From NCBI GenBank assembly GCA_038533155.1, contig JBCAZH010000003.1, positions 1 through 64,000 of the forward strand: a DNA stretch of 64,000 nt. The letters are read 5' to 3'. A program made the position numbers and the translations under genes. Positions 34,486 through 45,700 of the stretch are shown piece by piece; the first letter of the stretch is position 1, and each line of letters opens with the position of its first letter. This DNA comes from CALBPI01 sp038533155 (GTDB lineage: Bacteria > Pseudomonadota > Gammaproteobacteria > Steroidobacterales > Woeseiaceae). The notes under the pieces were generated by a model. That model searched no databases and was not told the origin of the DNA. It saw only the letters and a list, made by a program, of their open reading frames with translations.

Positions 34486-37400
34486 TCACACGTCGTCGCG
34501 AGAATGCTCCTTAGCGGAGTGCGAATACCCCCTGCCACCACCGGACGACAGCGGTTTCTGTGCGGTGCCCGCGAGCGCCTTAAGCTGCCAGACGATTTCG
34601 CGTGCCGTAGCGATGCACATGTCGATGACGTCTCTTTGCAACATGTACAAAACCGGCACCAAGATCAGCGTGATGACGGTCGCGAAAATGATTCCAAAAC
34701 TCAAACTTACCGCCATCGGTATCACAAACTGTGCTTGCGCACTAGTCTCCAGCATGATCGGGACTAGACCAATTGCGGTCGTAACAGAAGTCAAAATAAT
34801 CGCGCGGAATCGGGCTTTCCCGGACTCGACCACCGCGCGTTCGAGCGGCGCGCCGGCGTCACGGGCTTTGTTGATGAAATCGACCATGATCAAGCTATCG
34901 TTGACGACGACGCCCGCCAAAGCGATCAAGCCGAAGCATGAAAACATGCTGACTTCCATGTCGAGGATCAAGTGGCCCAACATCGCGCCAATAAAGCCAA
35001 ATGGAATGACCGACATGATCATCAACGGTTGCAGGTAAGACTTCAGCGGAATCGCAATCAACGCATAAATCAAAAACAGCGCCGCAAGCGCCGCAAACGA
35101 TAGATTGCGAATAAACTCTTGCTCTTCGAGACTGGCACCTTCGAGTTGGTATTCGACCCCTGGGTAGCGCGAGAGAATCTCCGGAATAACGGTGGCCGAA
35201 ACACTTCCGATGACCATGCCGGGTTGCGCAATGTCGGTATCGATATCCGCGGACACGGTTACCAATCGTGTTCCATCTTGGCGTGTGATCGATGAGTAAG
35301 CGCTGCCAAACTCGACCTCAGCAACATCACCAAACGGCACCCGATCGCCGTCTGGCGTGACTACCAGCATCGTCTCAAGGTCATTGACCGACCGACGCTG
35401 GTTTTCGGGGTAACGCAGCATGACACGGAGCTCATCACTGCCGCGCTGAATGCGTTGCACTTCTTCACCGAAAAACGCTTGACGAACTTGGGTCCCTAAT
35501 GAAGCCAAGGTAATGCCGAGCGCTTCGCCATCCGGCTTCACCGCAAGCTCGATCTCGTCGCCCGCAGCCGCTGCCGAGTTGCGAATATCGAACACACCTT
35601 CGTAGTCTCGCAAGCGGATCGCGAGTTCAGCGGCCGCTGCTTCCATCGCATCGATGTTCTCGCCGGAGAACGCAAAGCTCAACGGCGGCCCGCCGCCGAA
35701 GTTGTTGCCGTTCGTGAACTGCATATTGCGAACCCCCGGCAATTCACCGACACGCTCGCGCCAAAGCTCGGCAAGTTCGTCGCCGGTCAACGTTTGATCC
35801 TGTGTCGGCGGCATTTCAACGATGACATTGCCCCGTGTCGGCGAATCCGTAAACGTGGCCGCGTATCGAATCGGGTCCGTTCCGTCTGGGTTCTCTGCAA
35901 GGTACTCGTCACGGATTTCATACAACGCCGCTTCCATCTTGAGCAGCGTCTCATTGCGCTGTTCCTCGGGTGTACCAGTCTGCATAGAGACCGAAGAGAA
36001 CAAATAGTCGCCAGGGAGTTCCGGGAAGATCACGAATCGGAGCAGACCGCCAGCAAACATACCTGCCGACAAGATGATCATCGCAAGGAAGATTGAGAAG
36101 GTAATTGCCCGCGCTTCTAATGCACGTTCCAACACTGGCTCGTAGACGTTGTTGATGACCCAATGCAGACCATGCTGGGTACGGCGCTGAATGCGCTGGA
36201 AGAACTTACCCACCCACTTAAACGGATTGAGTTCGGATCGGTAGGGGCTAAAAATTGCCTCCTCATCGACCGGCTTGATTCGCGAGTGGGCCAAGTGCGC
36301 CGGCAGGATCAGTTTCGATTCGACTAGCGAGAACAGCAAACACAGTGCCACAACAACAGACACTGCCTCGAGGAACGAACCTGCGACCCCGCCCACGAAC
36401 AACATCGGCGCAAACGCGGCGATAGTGGTTAGGACGCCAAAGGTCGCCGTCACTGCAACTTTGTGGGCACCGGCGACGACGTTATCAACCGAATGCCCAT
36501 CCGCGCGCGTTTTCGTATAGATACTCTCGCCAATAATGATTGCATCGTCCACGACGATGCCGAGCACGAGAATGAATCCGAATAGACTGATTACGTTGAT
36601 GGTCACCGGCCACGGCCCGTATGGCAGCAGCGCGATAGCGCCGAAGAACGTGACTGGTATCCCGATGATGACCCACAACGCGAACTTCAGTCGCAAGAAC
36701 AAGCTAAGAATGATGAAAACGAGAAGCAGCCCCTGCCAAAGGTTCTTCAGCATCATGTCCAGGCGTTGCTGGAGATAAGACGCACGATCCACCCAGGTCG
36801 CGACGGTCACCGAATCCGGCAGTGTTTCGCGAAACTCCTCAACGTATTCCTTGACCAACGCCGCAGTCTTCAGCTCGTTTTGCTGACCGCCCGCCATGAC
36901 CTGCATGTTCACGACTGGCTCTCGGTTCAGGCGACCGAAGTTCTTCGTCTCGACAAAGCCATCGTTGATTTTCGCGATGTCCGACAGTTTCAATCGCGTG
37001 CCGTCTGCAAAAGTCAGAACTGGAATATCAGCGTACTCCTGGCCAGTAAAGACCTGCCCTTGTGTTCGAAGGCGGATATCTCCGCCTTCAGTACGAATCG
37101 TTCCACCAGGGATGTCACGCGCCGCATTCTGTATCGCTTGTGCGATTTGCGTCATCGTTAAGTTGTAGCGTTGCAGGGTCTCCTGCGACACTTCAAAGCT
37201 GATTTCGTAAGCCCGATCGCCGAGGTACTGAACATCGTTGATGCCCGGCAGCTGCATCAGCCCGTCTCTGACGTCTTGTGCGATTTCCTTGCGGGCGTAC
37301 GCATCCATGTCGCCAAAAACCGAGATAAAGATCACCGGCACTGGAACTTCGACGCGCTCGATGACCGGCTCCTCGGCCAACTCCGGAAACGTCGCAATCG

Positions 37401-37764
37401 CGTCGACACGAGTTTTGACCTGGCTCTGCACAGAGTCGAGATTCGCGTCAGGCGCAAGCTCGATAGATACCGTGCCTGAGCCCTCGCTGGCCGTGGAGTT
37501 GACCTCTGCGATTCCGGGCACATCTTGTAACGCTTCTTCGATGCGCGTGAGAACGCCTTGTTCCACTTCCTGCGGCGCTGCGCCAGGATATGGCACGCTG
37601 ACATTGATGATGTTCAGTTCAAAATCGGGCGTGGTCTGCTTGCGCGCGGTCGAGTAGCCAAAGACCCCCGCGAGAATGATCACAAACATCAAAAGGTTCG
37701 CCGCAACCGGATTGTTGGCAAACCAAGCGATCAGTCCAGTTTGGCGTTGCGTTTCAGACGTCAT
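34486..37764 (-). CDS. RND efflux transporter, inner-membrane permease
   Basis: The 1092-residue protein is a full-length RND permease: first membrane helix at about residues 20-37, two large periplasmic loops, and twelve membrane segments. The proton-relay acidic pair is present in TM4 ('LGIVVDDAIIIGESIYTK'). C-terminal features 'GVVVNDSLIMVDFINKARDAG' and 'RFRAIILTSVTTAIGLVPIM' are characteristic. The start codon lies 1 bp from the adaptor's stop, so the two are one operon. No TolC-type channel or regulator is adjacent. The exported compound is unknown; it is more like the general HAE/AcrB-related group than heavy-metal CusA types. Confidence 0.95.
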   Translation of the reverse strand: MTSETQRQTGLIAWFANNPVAANLLMFVIILAGVFGYSTARKQTTPDFELNIINVSVPYPGAAPQEVEQGVLTRIEEALQDVPGIAEVNSTASEGSGTVSIELAPDANLDSVQSQVKTRVDAIATFPELAEEPVIERVEVPVPVIFISVFGDMDAYARKEIAQDVRDGLMQLPGINDVQYLGDRAYEISFEVSQETLQRYNLTMTQIAQAIQNAARDIPGGTIRTEGGDIRLRTQGQVFTGQEYADIPVLTFADGTRLKLSDIAKINDGFVETKNFGRLNREPVVNMQVMAGGQQNELKTAALVKEYVEEFRETLPDSVTVATWVDRASYLQQRLDMMLKNLWQGLLLVFIILSLFLRLKFALWVIIGIPVTFFGAIALLPYGPWPVTINVISLFGFILVLGIVVDDAIIIGESIYTKTRADGHSVDNVVAGAHKVAVTATFGVLTTIAAFAPMLFVGGVAGSFLEAVSVVVALCLLFSLVESKLILPAHLAHSRIKPVDEEAIFSPYRSELNPFKWVGKFFQRIQRRTQHGLHWVINNVYEPVLERALEARAITFSIFLAMIILSAGMFAGGLLRFVIFPELPGDYLFSSVSMQTGTPEEQRNETLLKMEAALYEIRDEYLAENPDGTDPIRYAATFTDSPTRGNVIVEMPPTQDQTLTGDELAELWRERVGELPGVRNMQFTNGNNFGGGPPLSFAFSGENIDAMEAAAAELAIRLRDYEGVFDIRNSAAAAGDEIELAVKPDGEALGITLASLGTQVRQAFFGEEVQRIQRGSDELRVMLRYPENQRRSVNDLETMLVVTPDGDRVPFGDVAEVEFGSAYSSITRQDGTRLVTVSADIDTDIAQPGMVIGSVSATVIPEILSRYPGVEYQLEGASLEEQEFIRNLSFAALAALFLIYALIAIPLKSYLQPLMIMSVIPFGFIGAMLGHLILDMEVSMFSCFGLIALAGVVVNDSLIMVDFINKARDAGAPLERAVVESGKARFRAIILTSVTTAIGLVPIMLETSAQAQFVIPMAVSLSFGIIFATVITLILVPVLYMLQRDVIDMCIATAREIVWQLKALAGTAQKPLSSGGGRGYSHSAKEHSRDDV

Positions 37765-37765
37765 G

Positions 37766-38965
37766 CTATTGCCCCGTGGCCGCTACACCTGAAGCTGGGG
37801 AGGCTTCATCCGAAGTCGATGCAGCTTCTTCGGACTCGGCAACGTCGCCGCGAACACGAACCAGTAGCCCGTTCAACGGCGCCTCAAGAACGGTGGTAAC
37901 AACGCGGTTCTCTTGCAATTGATCGGCGGACACGTACGCATAAGTCGCGTCGCTACGAATGAACTCAAGATTTCGAAGGCGGAGCTGTGATTCATCATCG
38001 ACGAAGACCACCTGATCATTGCCACGAATCACGACACGCGGAATCTTGACCACGTTGTCGATCGTAATGCCCTCAATGTCAGCGTCGACGAACGTTCCAG
38101 CAGGCAATGGCACCGCAGAATCGTTAGCGATCCGATACGGGTCATCGACGGAAGCGACAGCGAACACCATCCGCGTTCGCTGATCCACGACGCCTTCTGT
38201 GCGAATGATCTTCGCCTGCCATTCGGCATCATTACCACGGTACCGCCCGCGCAGGCGAACACTTGGTTGCACTTGACCGCCATCCGCACCGCTTCGCGGA
38301 AGATCCACGAATGCAAGATCAGTATCGGGCAGCGGCAGGCGCACTTCGAAACGATCGGTTGCGAACACCGTGCCAAGCTGAGAGCCCGGCGCAACGTAAT
38401 CGCCCAGCTCCGCGGTCCGAGCACGCACTAAGCCATTGTAGGGCACGACAACCCGTGTTCTCTCCAGGTCACGCTGAGCCCTGACCAGATCCGCTCGAGC
38501 CGATTCCAGCGCGGCCTTCGCGGACAGCAACTCCGCCTCGGCGCGATAACCCTGCTCTCGCAGTTTCTTCGCGCCATCGTATTCAACCTGCCGTTGACTT
38601 AAAGTCGCTTGTGCGCGCGCGACAGCCACTTCGTAATTGGTCGGGTCGATACGCATCAGCATCTGGCCGGCTCGGAAAGTGCCGCCCGCTTCGAACGCCG
38701 TCGAGAGCTCCACAACCGTGCCGGCGACCTCCGCACTGAGTGTCGTCTCAGTAACGGGTGCTACAGTGCCTTGACTCGCGATCTCGAATTCGACGGACCC
38801 TGGGACCAACTCCAGCACCTCGACTAGGGGCGCTGTTTCACCCGGCGGCTTTGTCTGTGCTGGTGGGCGCATCTTCGCCAGCTGCATGAAACCGACAATT
38901 GCAGCGCCCAAAATCAACATGACGATGGCGAGCGTGACCACGAGTCCTTGATACCATTTCGGCAC
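37766..38965 (-). CDS. RND periplasmic adaptor (membrane fusion protein)
   Basis: The 399-residue protein has an N-terminal membrane anchor (residues 7-30), a lipoyl/barrel-sandwich region 'TTLSAEVAGTVVELS', a coiled-coil hairpin ('ARAQATLSQRQVEYDGAKKLREQGY' region) and a beta-barrel ending in a low-complexity Ser/Glu/Ala tail. It links the permease encoded immediately downstream to an outer-membrane channel. It is the first gene of the pump operon; no promoter stands out in the 253 bp before it. Confidence 0.94.
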   Translation of the reverse strand: MPKWYQGLVVTLAIVMLILGAAIVGFMQLAKMRPPAQTKPPGETAPLVEVLELVPGSVEFEIASQGTVAPVTETTLSAEVAGTVVELSTAFEAGGTFRAGQMLMRIDPTNYEVAVARAQATLSQRQVEYDGAKKLREQGYRAEAELLSAKAALESARADLVRAQRDLERTRVVVPYNGLVRARTAELGDYVAPGSQLGTVFATDRFEVRLPLPDTDLAFVDLPRSGADGGQVQPSVRLRGRYRGNDAEWQAKIIRTEGVVDQRTRMVFAVASVDDPYRIANDSAVPLPAGTFVDADIEGITIDNVVKIPRVVIRGNDQVVFVDDESQLRLRNLEFIRSDATYAYVSADQLQENRVVTTVLEAPLNGLLVRVRGDVAESEEAASTSDEASPASGVAATGQ

Positions 38966-39199
38966 AGTGCTTTATCTCTTGCTAGCTTGGCCGATATTGT
39001 GCGCCCGGGTCGCGTGCGAAGGCTAGTTTTCGACGAAAATTCAACGTCAAAAACTGTCAAGCAACCGGTACCGCTGATTAGATGCTCTGGAACGCGTCCG
39101 ACAAATAAGAGAATGGGTTTGCGGTCTGCGCTTCACGTAAGTGATTGAACCCAGCCCGCAATGGCTTTTGCACGCGTGTCGTGCGGCCTCTCCAAACAT

Positions 39200-39218
39200 G
39201 CCGCCTCGCCGAGGCGGC
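39200..39218 (-). terminator. Hairpin directly after gltX
   Basis: The sequence gccgcctcgccgaggcggc is a 9-bp perfect inverted repeat around one base and abuts the gltX stop. On the - strand only a weak T-tract (ATGTTT) follows, so termination strength is uncertain. Confidence 0.55.
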
Positions 39219-40631
39219 TTAAGACTGCGCAGCCGCGCGAGCTTTGATCAAGTCGATTGCATGATCCAGCCGATTTAGCGCGCGATCGCGCCCGACAAGC
39301 GCCAGCGTGTCCCCAAGACCGGGCGATGCGCCGCTACCAGTGATCGCAACACGGGTCGGTTGTCCGAGCTTTCCAAGGCCAATGCCAAGCGACTCAACAA
39401 CATCGGCAACCACGCGCTCCAGCGCGGACGACGTCCAATCTTCAAGCTGGTCAAGCTCAGCGCGCAGCGTCTCCATCGGCTCTAGTGCAACCGGACGAAG
39501 ATGTTTTTTAGCGGCGCCAGGGTCGACTTCGACACTGTCCACGAATAAGTAGCCGACGCTATCGGCCATCGCGCCGAGCGTATTTGCACGCTCTCGAAAC
39601 ACTTCAAACACGCGGGCCGGATCTGGCCCATTGCTCGGATCGAACCCCCTCGCCTCAAGTTGTTGGCGCAGCAGTATCGCCATCTCCGCGGGGTCCGCTG
39701 ATTGCAAATAGTGCTGGTTCAGCCAATCGAGCTTTTCTGTATTGAATGCCGATGCCGCACTATTCACATCGGCGATATCAAACAGAGCGATCATCTCTTC
39801 GATCGAGAACAACTCTTGATCGCCATGCGACCAACCTAACCGCACCAAATAATTCAGCAACGCGTGAGGTAGGTAGCCCGCAGCTTGGTAGTCCAGCACA
39901 TTGACCGCCCCATGACGCTTCGATAGGCGCGAGCCGTCATCACCCAGAATCATCGGCACGTGGGCATAGGTCGGCGGCTCTTTGCCGAGCGCGCGAAACA
40001 TGTTGATCTGGCGCGGTGTGTTCGCCAAATGATCATCACCTCGAATCACGTGCGTGATCTCCATATCGGCATCATCGATGACCACCGTGAAGTTGTAAGT
40101 CGGTGTGCCGTCAGAGCGCGCGATAATCAGATCATCTAGCTCGGCGTTGGAGATCACGACCCGTCCGCGGACCTGATCATCGATCACAACCGCCCCTTCG
40201 AGCGGGTTTTTGAACCGAACAACTGGACTTACGCCTTCACGCGGTTCTGTCTTGTCTCGCCAACGGCCGTCGTACCGAGGTTTCTCACCCGCAGCACGCT
40301 GCGCTTCGCGCATCGCCTCGAGCTCCTCTGGTGTGCAGTAGCAGTAGTATGCCTTGCCCTCTCGCAGCCATTCGTCGATCACAGCTCGGTAACGATCAAA
40401 CCGCGCAGTTTGGTAGAACGGCCCTTCGTCAGGGTCTAGGCCAAGCCATGCCATGCCGTCCAGAATCGCATCCACCGAAGCCTGCGTTGAGCGCTCTCGA
40501 TCCGTATCCTCAATACGCAGAACAAACTGGCCGTTGTTGCGGCGCGCGTAGAGCCAGCAGAACAAAGCAGTACGGACACCGCCAACGTGCAGAACACCGG
40601 TTGGACTCGGTGCGAATCTCGTTTTAACCAT
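39219..40631 (-). CDS. gltX: Glutamate--tRNA ligase
   Basis: The 470-residue protein is a canonical class I aminoacyl-tRNA synthetase. 'RFAPSPTGVLHVGGVRTALF' contains the HIGH-type motif, 'IEDTDRERST' follows, and 'SRLSKRHGAVNVLDY' carries the KMSKS-equivalent. The C-terminal anticodon-binding domain is complete and the length matches bacterial GluRS. It charges tRNA-Glu in the cytoplasm. It lies 69 bp after tyrA's stop reading on the same strand order (tyrA is downstream of nothing here); no tRNA gene is seen next to it. Confidence 0.97.
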   Translation of the reverse strand: MVKTRFAPSPTGVLHVGGVRTALFCWLYARRNNGQFVLRIEDTDRERSTQASVDAILDGMAWLGLDPDEGPFYQTARFDRYRAVIDEWLREGKAYYCYCTPEELEAMREAQRAAGEKPRYDGRWRDKTEPREGVSPVVRFKNPLEGAVVIDDQVRGRVVISNAELDDLIIARSDGTPTYNFTVVIDDADMEITHVIRGDDHLANTPRQINMFRALGKEPPTYAHVPMILGDDGSRLSKRHGAVNVLDYQAAGYLPHALLNYLVRLGWSHGDQELFSIEEMIALFDIADVNSAASAFNTEKLDWLNQHYLQSADPAEMAILLRQQLEARGFDPSNGPDPARVFEVFRERANTLGAMADSVGYLFVDSVEVDPGAAKKHLRPVALEPMETLRAELDQLEDWTSSALERVVADVVESLGIGLGKLGQPTRVAITGSGASPGLGDTLALVGRDRALNRLDHAIDLIKARAAAQS

Positions 40632-40700
40632 GAATCAAGAAGCTCAGATCAACTTGTGGCGCGATGATACCGAGTTGTTGCTGTCTCTGCCGAACTCAAA

Positions 40701-41840
40701 TCAGCGTGTTCCGCTTTTGCTGTCTTGTATGCCATCAACATACTCGCGTGCTTGCACCATCAAACCTGTAAATGCGCCCGCATCATCGCTTCTGATCGCA
40801 TCTCGAAGGTAGTCCACCGCATCGGTGAGCGCATCCAACGGGAGTTCGCCGAACTGATTCAAACGCTGGATCTCAAAATATAGACCAGGGTTTTCATTGA
40901 CCACTGAAGCCCCCATTGCGAGCTGGGCGTCGAATGTCGTGCTGGAAATTCTTGAGAGCGCATCGGCGTCGAGACCGCTCGACGCGAGCGCGTCAATGAA
41001 GACGATGTTGACGAAGTGTGACAGTCCGAGCACGTACGCAATCAGTCGGTCATGATCCTCAAGGCTCATTTCGACGCAATCGGCCATGGTGTCGGCGAAC
41101 AATGACTTGGCATCCTGCAGAGCCTGTGCATCGCCTGCATCGCAAAAAATAATATGGCGCCCAGCGAGCAGTCTGGTCGATGGTCCAAACATCGGGTGCA
41201 CCGAAGTGACGCGCGCGCCTGTCGCAGCCAGCTCGCGCAGCGGCTCGTTGAGCGGCGATTTTAGTGAGCCGACGTCGAACACCAAGCCTCGTGGTTTCAA
41301 GACCGCAAGATCTCGCAACAACTGTGCGGACACGGCGAGCGTCGACGCGATTACGATCACATCAAAGTCGACACCTGCAGCCTCGAGTGACTCGGCAACA
41401 TGCGGCTGCTTCTGATCGGCGGCAGGGTCGGCGATCGTGACCGCAAAACCCTGGGAATGCAGGAACTCCGCAAACCACCTGCCCATGCGTCCTGCGCCAC
41501 CGACGACAAGAGCACGCTTTCCGTCGCCACTGGCCGCGCCTCTGATGCGTGCCCGCTCTTGATTCTCAAGCGATGCACGGATGGCCACTTTAAGAATGTC
41601 GGTAGCAACGGTTGTTGGAATACCGGCCGCATTCGCCGCATCTGCTGCCTTGTCCAAAACAACCTTTTCGCGCCGAAAGTCTCGTGTCTGGTGACCTTCC
41701 GCCGCTTTCAGCGCGCCGATCTTGCTGACCAGCGCTAGTCGATCCGAAATGGTTTGCACCAGTCTTTGATCGACTTCGTCGAGCTGGTTTCGCAGCTTTT
41801 TCAGCGCGTCAAAGTCGATGTCAGCATCAGAACTGGTCAC
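40701..41840 (-). CDS. tyrA: Bifunctional chorismate mutase / prephenate dehydrogenase
   Basis: The 379-residue protein has an AroQ-type chorismate mutase domain at residues about 8-95 ('LRNQLDEVDQRLVQTISDRLALVSKIG') joined to an NAD-dependent prephenate dehydrogenase with 'VVGGAGRMGRWFAEFL' and 'VTSVHPMFGPST'. This T-protein fusion, typical of gammaproteobacteria, makes 4-hydroxyphenylpyruvate for tyrosine synthesis. It is upstream of gltX on the - strand with a 69-bp gap. No attenuator-like leader is visible. Confidence 0.96.
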   Translation of the reverse strand: MTSSDADIDFDALKKLRNQLDEVDQRLVQTISDRLALVSKIGALKAAEGHQTRDFRREKVVLDKAADAANAAGIPTTVATDILKVAIRASLENQERARIRGAASGDGKRALVVGGAGRMGRWFAEFLHSQGFAVTIADPAADQKQPHVAESLEAAGVDFDVIVIASTLAVSAQLLRDLAVLKPRGLVFDVGSLKSPLNEPLRELAATGARVTSVHPMFGPSTRLLAGRHIIFCDAGDAQALQDAKSLFADTMADCVEMSLEDHDRLIAYVLGLSHFVNIVFIDALASSGLDADALSRISSTTFDAQLAMGASVVNENPGLYFEIQRLNQFGELPLDALTDAVDYLRDAIRSDDAGAFTGLMVQAREYVDGIQDSKSGTR

Positions 41841-41900
41841 AGTGGATTTCCATTGGTTAGGCGTTTGCTGTCGAGTGTATCCGCTCGCATTTGCTACGCG

Positions 41901-42725
41901 CTACGCGAAATGCCGTTTAGCCCAATCGGTGATAGAGGTCGCCAACCGCTCGCGATCGCACAGGTAGATCGGTGTGTGCGAGATTTCGGGGAAACGGTCC
42001 ACGCTGACAATTTGGTGTAGATCCTTGATGCCGACCATATCAAACACCTGATTGCGATACGTGTAGGTCTCGGCCGAACCGCCCGTGTACACGTAATGCA
42101 CCGGCAAACGGCGGCCTAGATATTGAGTGAGTCCATCTCGAACCTGCGCTATCGTGCTGTATTGGTAATCACCAAATGCCGTCTGTTGCACCAAACCGGC
42201 GTCCCCAGGCTGACTGCTATCAAGTGGACGATACCAGCCAAAGGTTCTCATTAGTCTGCGCTTGAGTCGAAACAACACGCTTCCGAGCCAGCTACGTTTG
42301 GTTGGGAAATGATGTGGTTCGATCAAAACTAGGCCGACCACCCGCTCGTCTCGAAGACCGTAGTGGAAACTGTCCTCAGCGCCAGAACAAAGCCCGCCTA
42401 GCACAAACCGACGCGGGCCGATCTCACGCTGGACAAAATCAAGCATCTCGCGGATGTCTTGTTGCGTGGTATCAAAACGGCTCCAACCCGCATCGAGATC
42501 GACGCTGTCGCCAAGTCCACCGAGATCAAATCTCAGACAGGCGAAACCCGCGTTGGCCAGATTCTCGGCAAGCTGTGCATACATGCGAAACGGTCCTGCC
42601 TTTGGCGCAAACCCGGCCGACAGCAAAACGATGACAGGGTGGTCGAGACACTCATCTGAACATGGGCGCGTCAACACGGCAGACAATCGACCGTCGATCC
42701 CGGCTTGCATCGCTTCGCAAATCAT
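41901..42725 (-). CDS. Alpha/beta hydrolase resembling exosortase A-associated hydrolase 1
   Basis: The 274-residue protein has 'VIVLLSAGFAPKAGPFRMYAQLA', 'CLRFDLGGLGDS' and the elbow GLCSGAE, where the nucleophile position is Cys113 and not Ser, followed by a C-terminal His in 'EISHTPIY'. This pattern, including a Cys in the elbow, resembles the hydrolase 1 family that accompanies exosortase A (PEP-CTERM) and exopolysaccharide loci. It overlaps the large adenylation-protein gene by ATGA, so the pair is translationally coupled. Its role could be release or transfer of an acyl group during polysaccharide or lipid modification. No exosortase is in the window. Confidence 0.75.
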   Translation of the reverse strand: MICEAMQAGIDGRLSAVLTRPCSDECLDHPVIVLLSAGFAPKAGPFRMYAQLAENLANAGFACLRFDLGGLGDSVDLDAGWSRFDTTQQDIREMLDFVQREIGPRRFVLGGLCSGAEDSFHYGLRDERVVGLVLIEPHHFPTKRSWLGSVLFRLKRRLMRTFGWYRPLDSSQPGDAGLVQQTAFGDYQYSTIAQVRDGLTQYLGRRLPVHYVYTGGSAETYTYRNQVFDMVGIKDLHQIVSVDRFPEISHTPIYLCDRERLATSITDWAKRHFA

Positions 42726-45700
42726 TGAGCGTGCTCCGGAGCAGCTCTATCCTTAAGAATCATCTTCGCTAGGCCGGAAACCACGCCTGTTTCGGGAATA
42801 CTACTGACCATGTCGCTCGGGTCTAGCCATGCCAGCGGCGCTCGGTATTTCTCAGTCGCAACCGGGTTTGCCCAAGCCGCGTGCCGCTCCGGCCGCGAGA
42901 GAAATTCGCGAATGCGAAGGTCAGCTATGCCCCGAACGTCGGCCCGACGGTTTCTCAAGTCGCTCAACATCCCCGGGTTGTACGCAAACCCCAGCACCTC
43001 ATCGTGTTTCCGGTTGCGCGACCATAGGGCGCTCCAGCCGCGTATCGCGATGTTAGAACGCCACAGCTCGCGCTCGGCCGCAACAGCGTCGTCGATGAAC
43101 GCGGCGCCATCGCTAACAGGATCGAAAAGCACCAGTTCATCGACGTTCGACAAGTCGAGCTGCGACCCAAGCAAGAGACTTGCTGACGCACAACTGACGA
43201 CGGTTATCGGTACGCCCGGTGTGCGCTCAATTAAATAGGCCAATGCCGCGTTAAAGTCCTCACACCAGCGATTAACCCCAACTGCCTCGAAATCTCCAGC
43301 GGAATCCCCGCAAGCAAACGCGTCATAGCGAACACAGGCGGCACCATTAGCGGCGAGCGTTTCTGAGAGCCGCTGCACGATCAGACGTGCGCGCATGTAC
43401 TCGTGGCCTAGCGGCTGAACGATTAGAACCGCCTGTTCCACGCCGCCCGGTTTGGCGTGCCATTGTCCGTAGAGCGTTCGATCCGGTCCAAAGAAAAATC
43501 CGCGGCCGGCGCACGATGTGTCGACAGATTCCGGCAGTTGCCGCACGTCAGCCGCGGCGCCACACGCTTCCGCGATGCTCTGTAGCGGCTGGCGAATGAG
43601 GTCGAGCCAATACACCCGCACGGCGAAGCGGCGCTCAAGGTCCAGGATCAGACGCATGGCCGACAAAGAATCGCCGCCGAGGTCGAAAAAATTCGACAGC
43701 AACGAGCGCACCGGCACGCCGAGCACCTCACCCGCCGCATCGGCGACCTGCTGCGCGATCGGATCCGTGATGTCGGGGCTATCTCCATCTAGCGCCGCCG
43801 CCTTCAGAAACATATCCGGATCCGGATCCGGCAACGCGCTACGATCGATCTTGAAGTTGTGGTTGACCGGAATCTTCTCCAGTCGTTGGTAATGTGCCGG
43901 CAGCATGTAGTCCGGCAGCCACTCGCGGAGGAAGCGACGCGCGTCCGCAAGTCGCTCGATGTCATCCATTACAATAAACGCGATGATTTCGAGATTTCCG
44001 TCAGGGTCTGGTGCCGCTGTAGCAACCGCATCGCGGATCCCCGGCGCCCGCTTGAGTGTGGCATCGATCTCACCAAGCTCGATACGCATTCCGCGAATTT
44101 GAACCTGAAAGTCCTCGCGCCCCAGAATTTCGATATTGCCGTCGCGATCGACGCGCCCCATATCGCCCGTTCGATACGCTCGGTTACCTTCCAGATCAAA
44201 AAACCGCTCGGAGGTCAGTTCGTCCCGGTTCAAATAGCCACGAACCAAACCCGGCCCGGTAAACACGATCTCACCAACCACATCGACCGGCACCAAGCGC
44301 ATGCTTTCGTCTCGAATACTGGCAGTTACATTCGGAAATGCCCGACCGACAAAGGTCTTTTGCACAGGGACGTCGCGTTGGACGAAATACGTACATCCCA
44401 TACAACTAATTTCGGAGCAGCCATAGATGACATAGACCTCCGCCTGGGGGAAAAAACGCGTCAGCCCATCGATCACGTCGGGCGTGACCATGTCACCGCC
44501 CGAGGATGCATGTCGCACTCGGTTAAATCGTGTGTCTTGAGTGCCCGTCAGCTCGAGGTGTTGGAGCAGTGGTCGGATCAAACTCGGCCCTATGTGGAAC
44601 ATCGTCGATCTGGCGATGGCATCAGCAAGCCTCCCAATATCCAGCACATGTTCGCGGGGCAACAGGTGCACAGTGCCGCCGCAAAAAAGCGGTGCGAGTA
44701 GCTCGAACAGACTGATGCTGAAAGTGTAGCGGGCAACCGACAACATGCGTTCGTCCGCAGTCATCGCGTATTTATCGACAGCTTCACCGACGTAGTGCGA
44801 CAGATTGGCCCGCGTGGCGACGATACCCTTGGGCATACCCGTCGTACCGGAGGTGTAAAAAACATAGGCAGGCTGCTCGGGCGATACACTCGGCGGCTGA
44901 CCCGATGCACGGCTCGCGCTGAGCTCGGCGACCGTCGTCACATCGGTTGCGCAACCCTCAAACCGCTCAGCGAGCGAAGCCTGTGTGATCACAAGGTCGG
45001 GCTTTACATCATCAAGAATCAGGTCGATACGCTGTTGTGGATGCGCCGGATCCAATGGCACATAGACGGCGCCCGCACGCATTGCGCCAAGCAGCGCCAG
45101 ATGGATATCGAATCCGGGTTCCAAACAGACGCCGATAAAACAGCCGGACAAACCCAACTCGACCAACCGACTCGCAACCGAATCGACGCGAGCCGCTAAC
45201 TCTGCATAGCTCATCGTCCGATCTTCAAACTCCAGCGCCACAGCATCCGCTTGTCGACTTGCATGGTCGATGATCGCGTTGACAACGTCCTCGAACGCTC
45301 GCTCAGAGACTCCACCCGATGCTATCCGCAGCAGCGCATCCTGCTCCTCACGAGACATCAGATTGAAGTCTTCGACGCGCTGCCCCAAAAAATCGGGCGA
45401 ACTCAAAAGCAACAGCCAATACTCGAGCATACGTCTGACGGTATTGGCACTCAGCAGCGCCTCGTCATAGGCCGCTACGATCTCTGCCAACCCCTCTCGG
45501 TCCACAAACACAGCGAAATGCAAAGCGATGTCCGTAGGCAGTTCGATTTCCTCGCGTGACAAGGAAAACGTCATCATGGTGTTCGACCTATCCGATGTAT
45601 CCACCGAATTTCCGATGTTGGCAAGAGTGGCGTGGCAACGCTGTGCGATGGCAGCAAGAGATAGCGATGGATCCACATCAACCGCTAGCTCTCGCGGTGG

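Noticed and set aside
34476..34489. A terminator after the RND permease (gtgat-cgaa-atcac)
   Set aside because: The stem has only five AT-containing pairs and overlaps the stop codon, with no T-tract.
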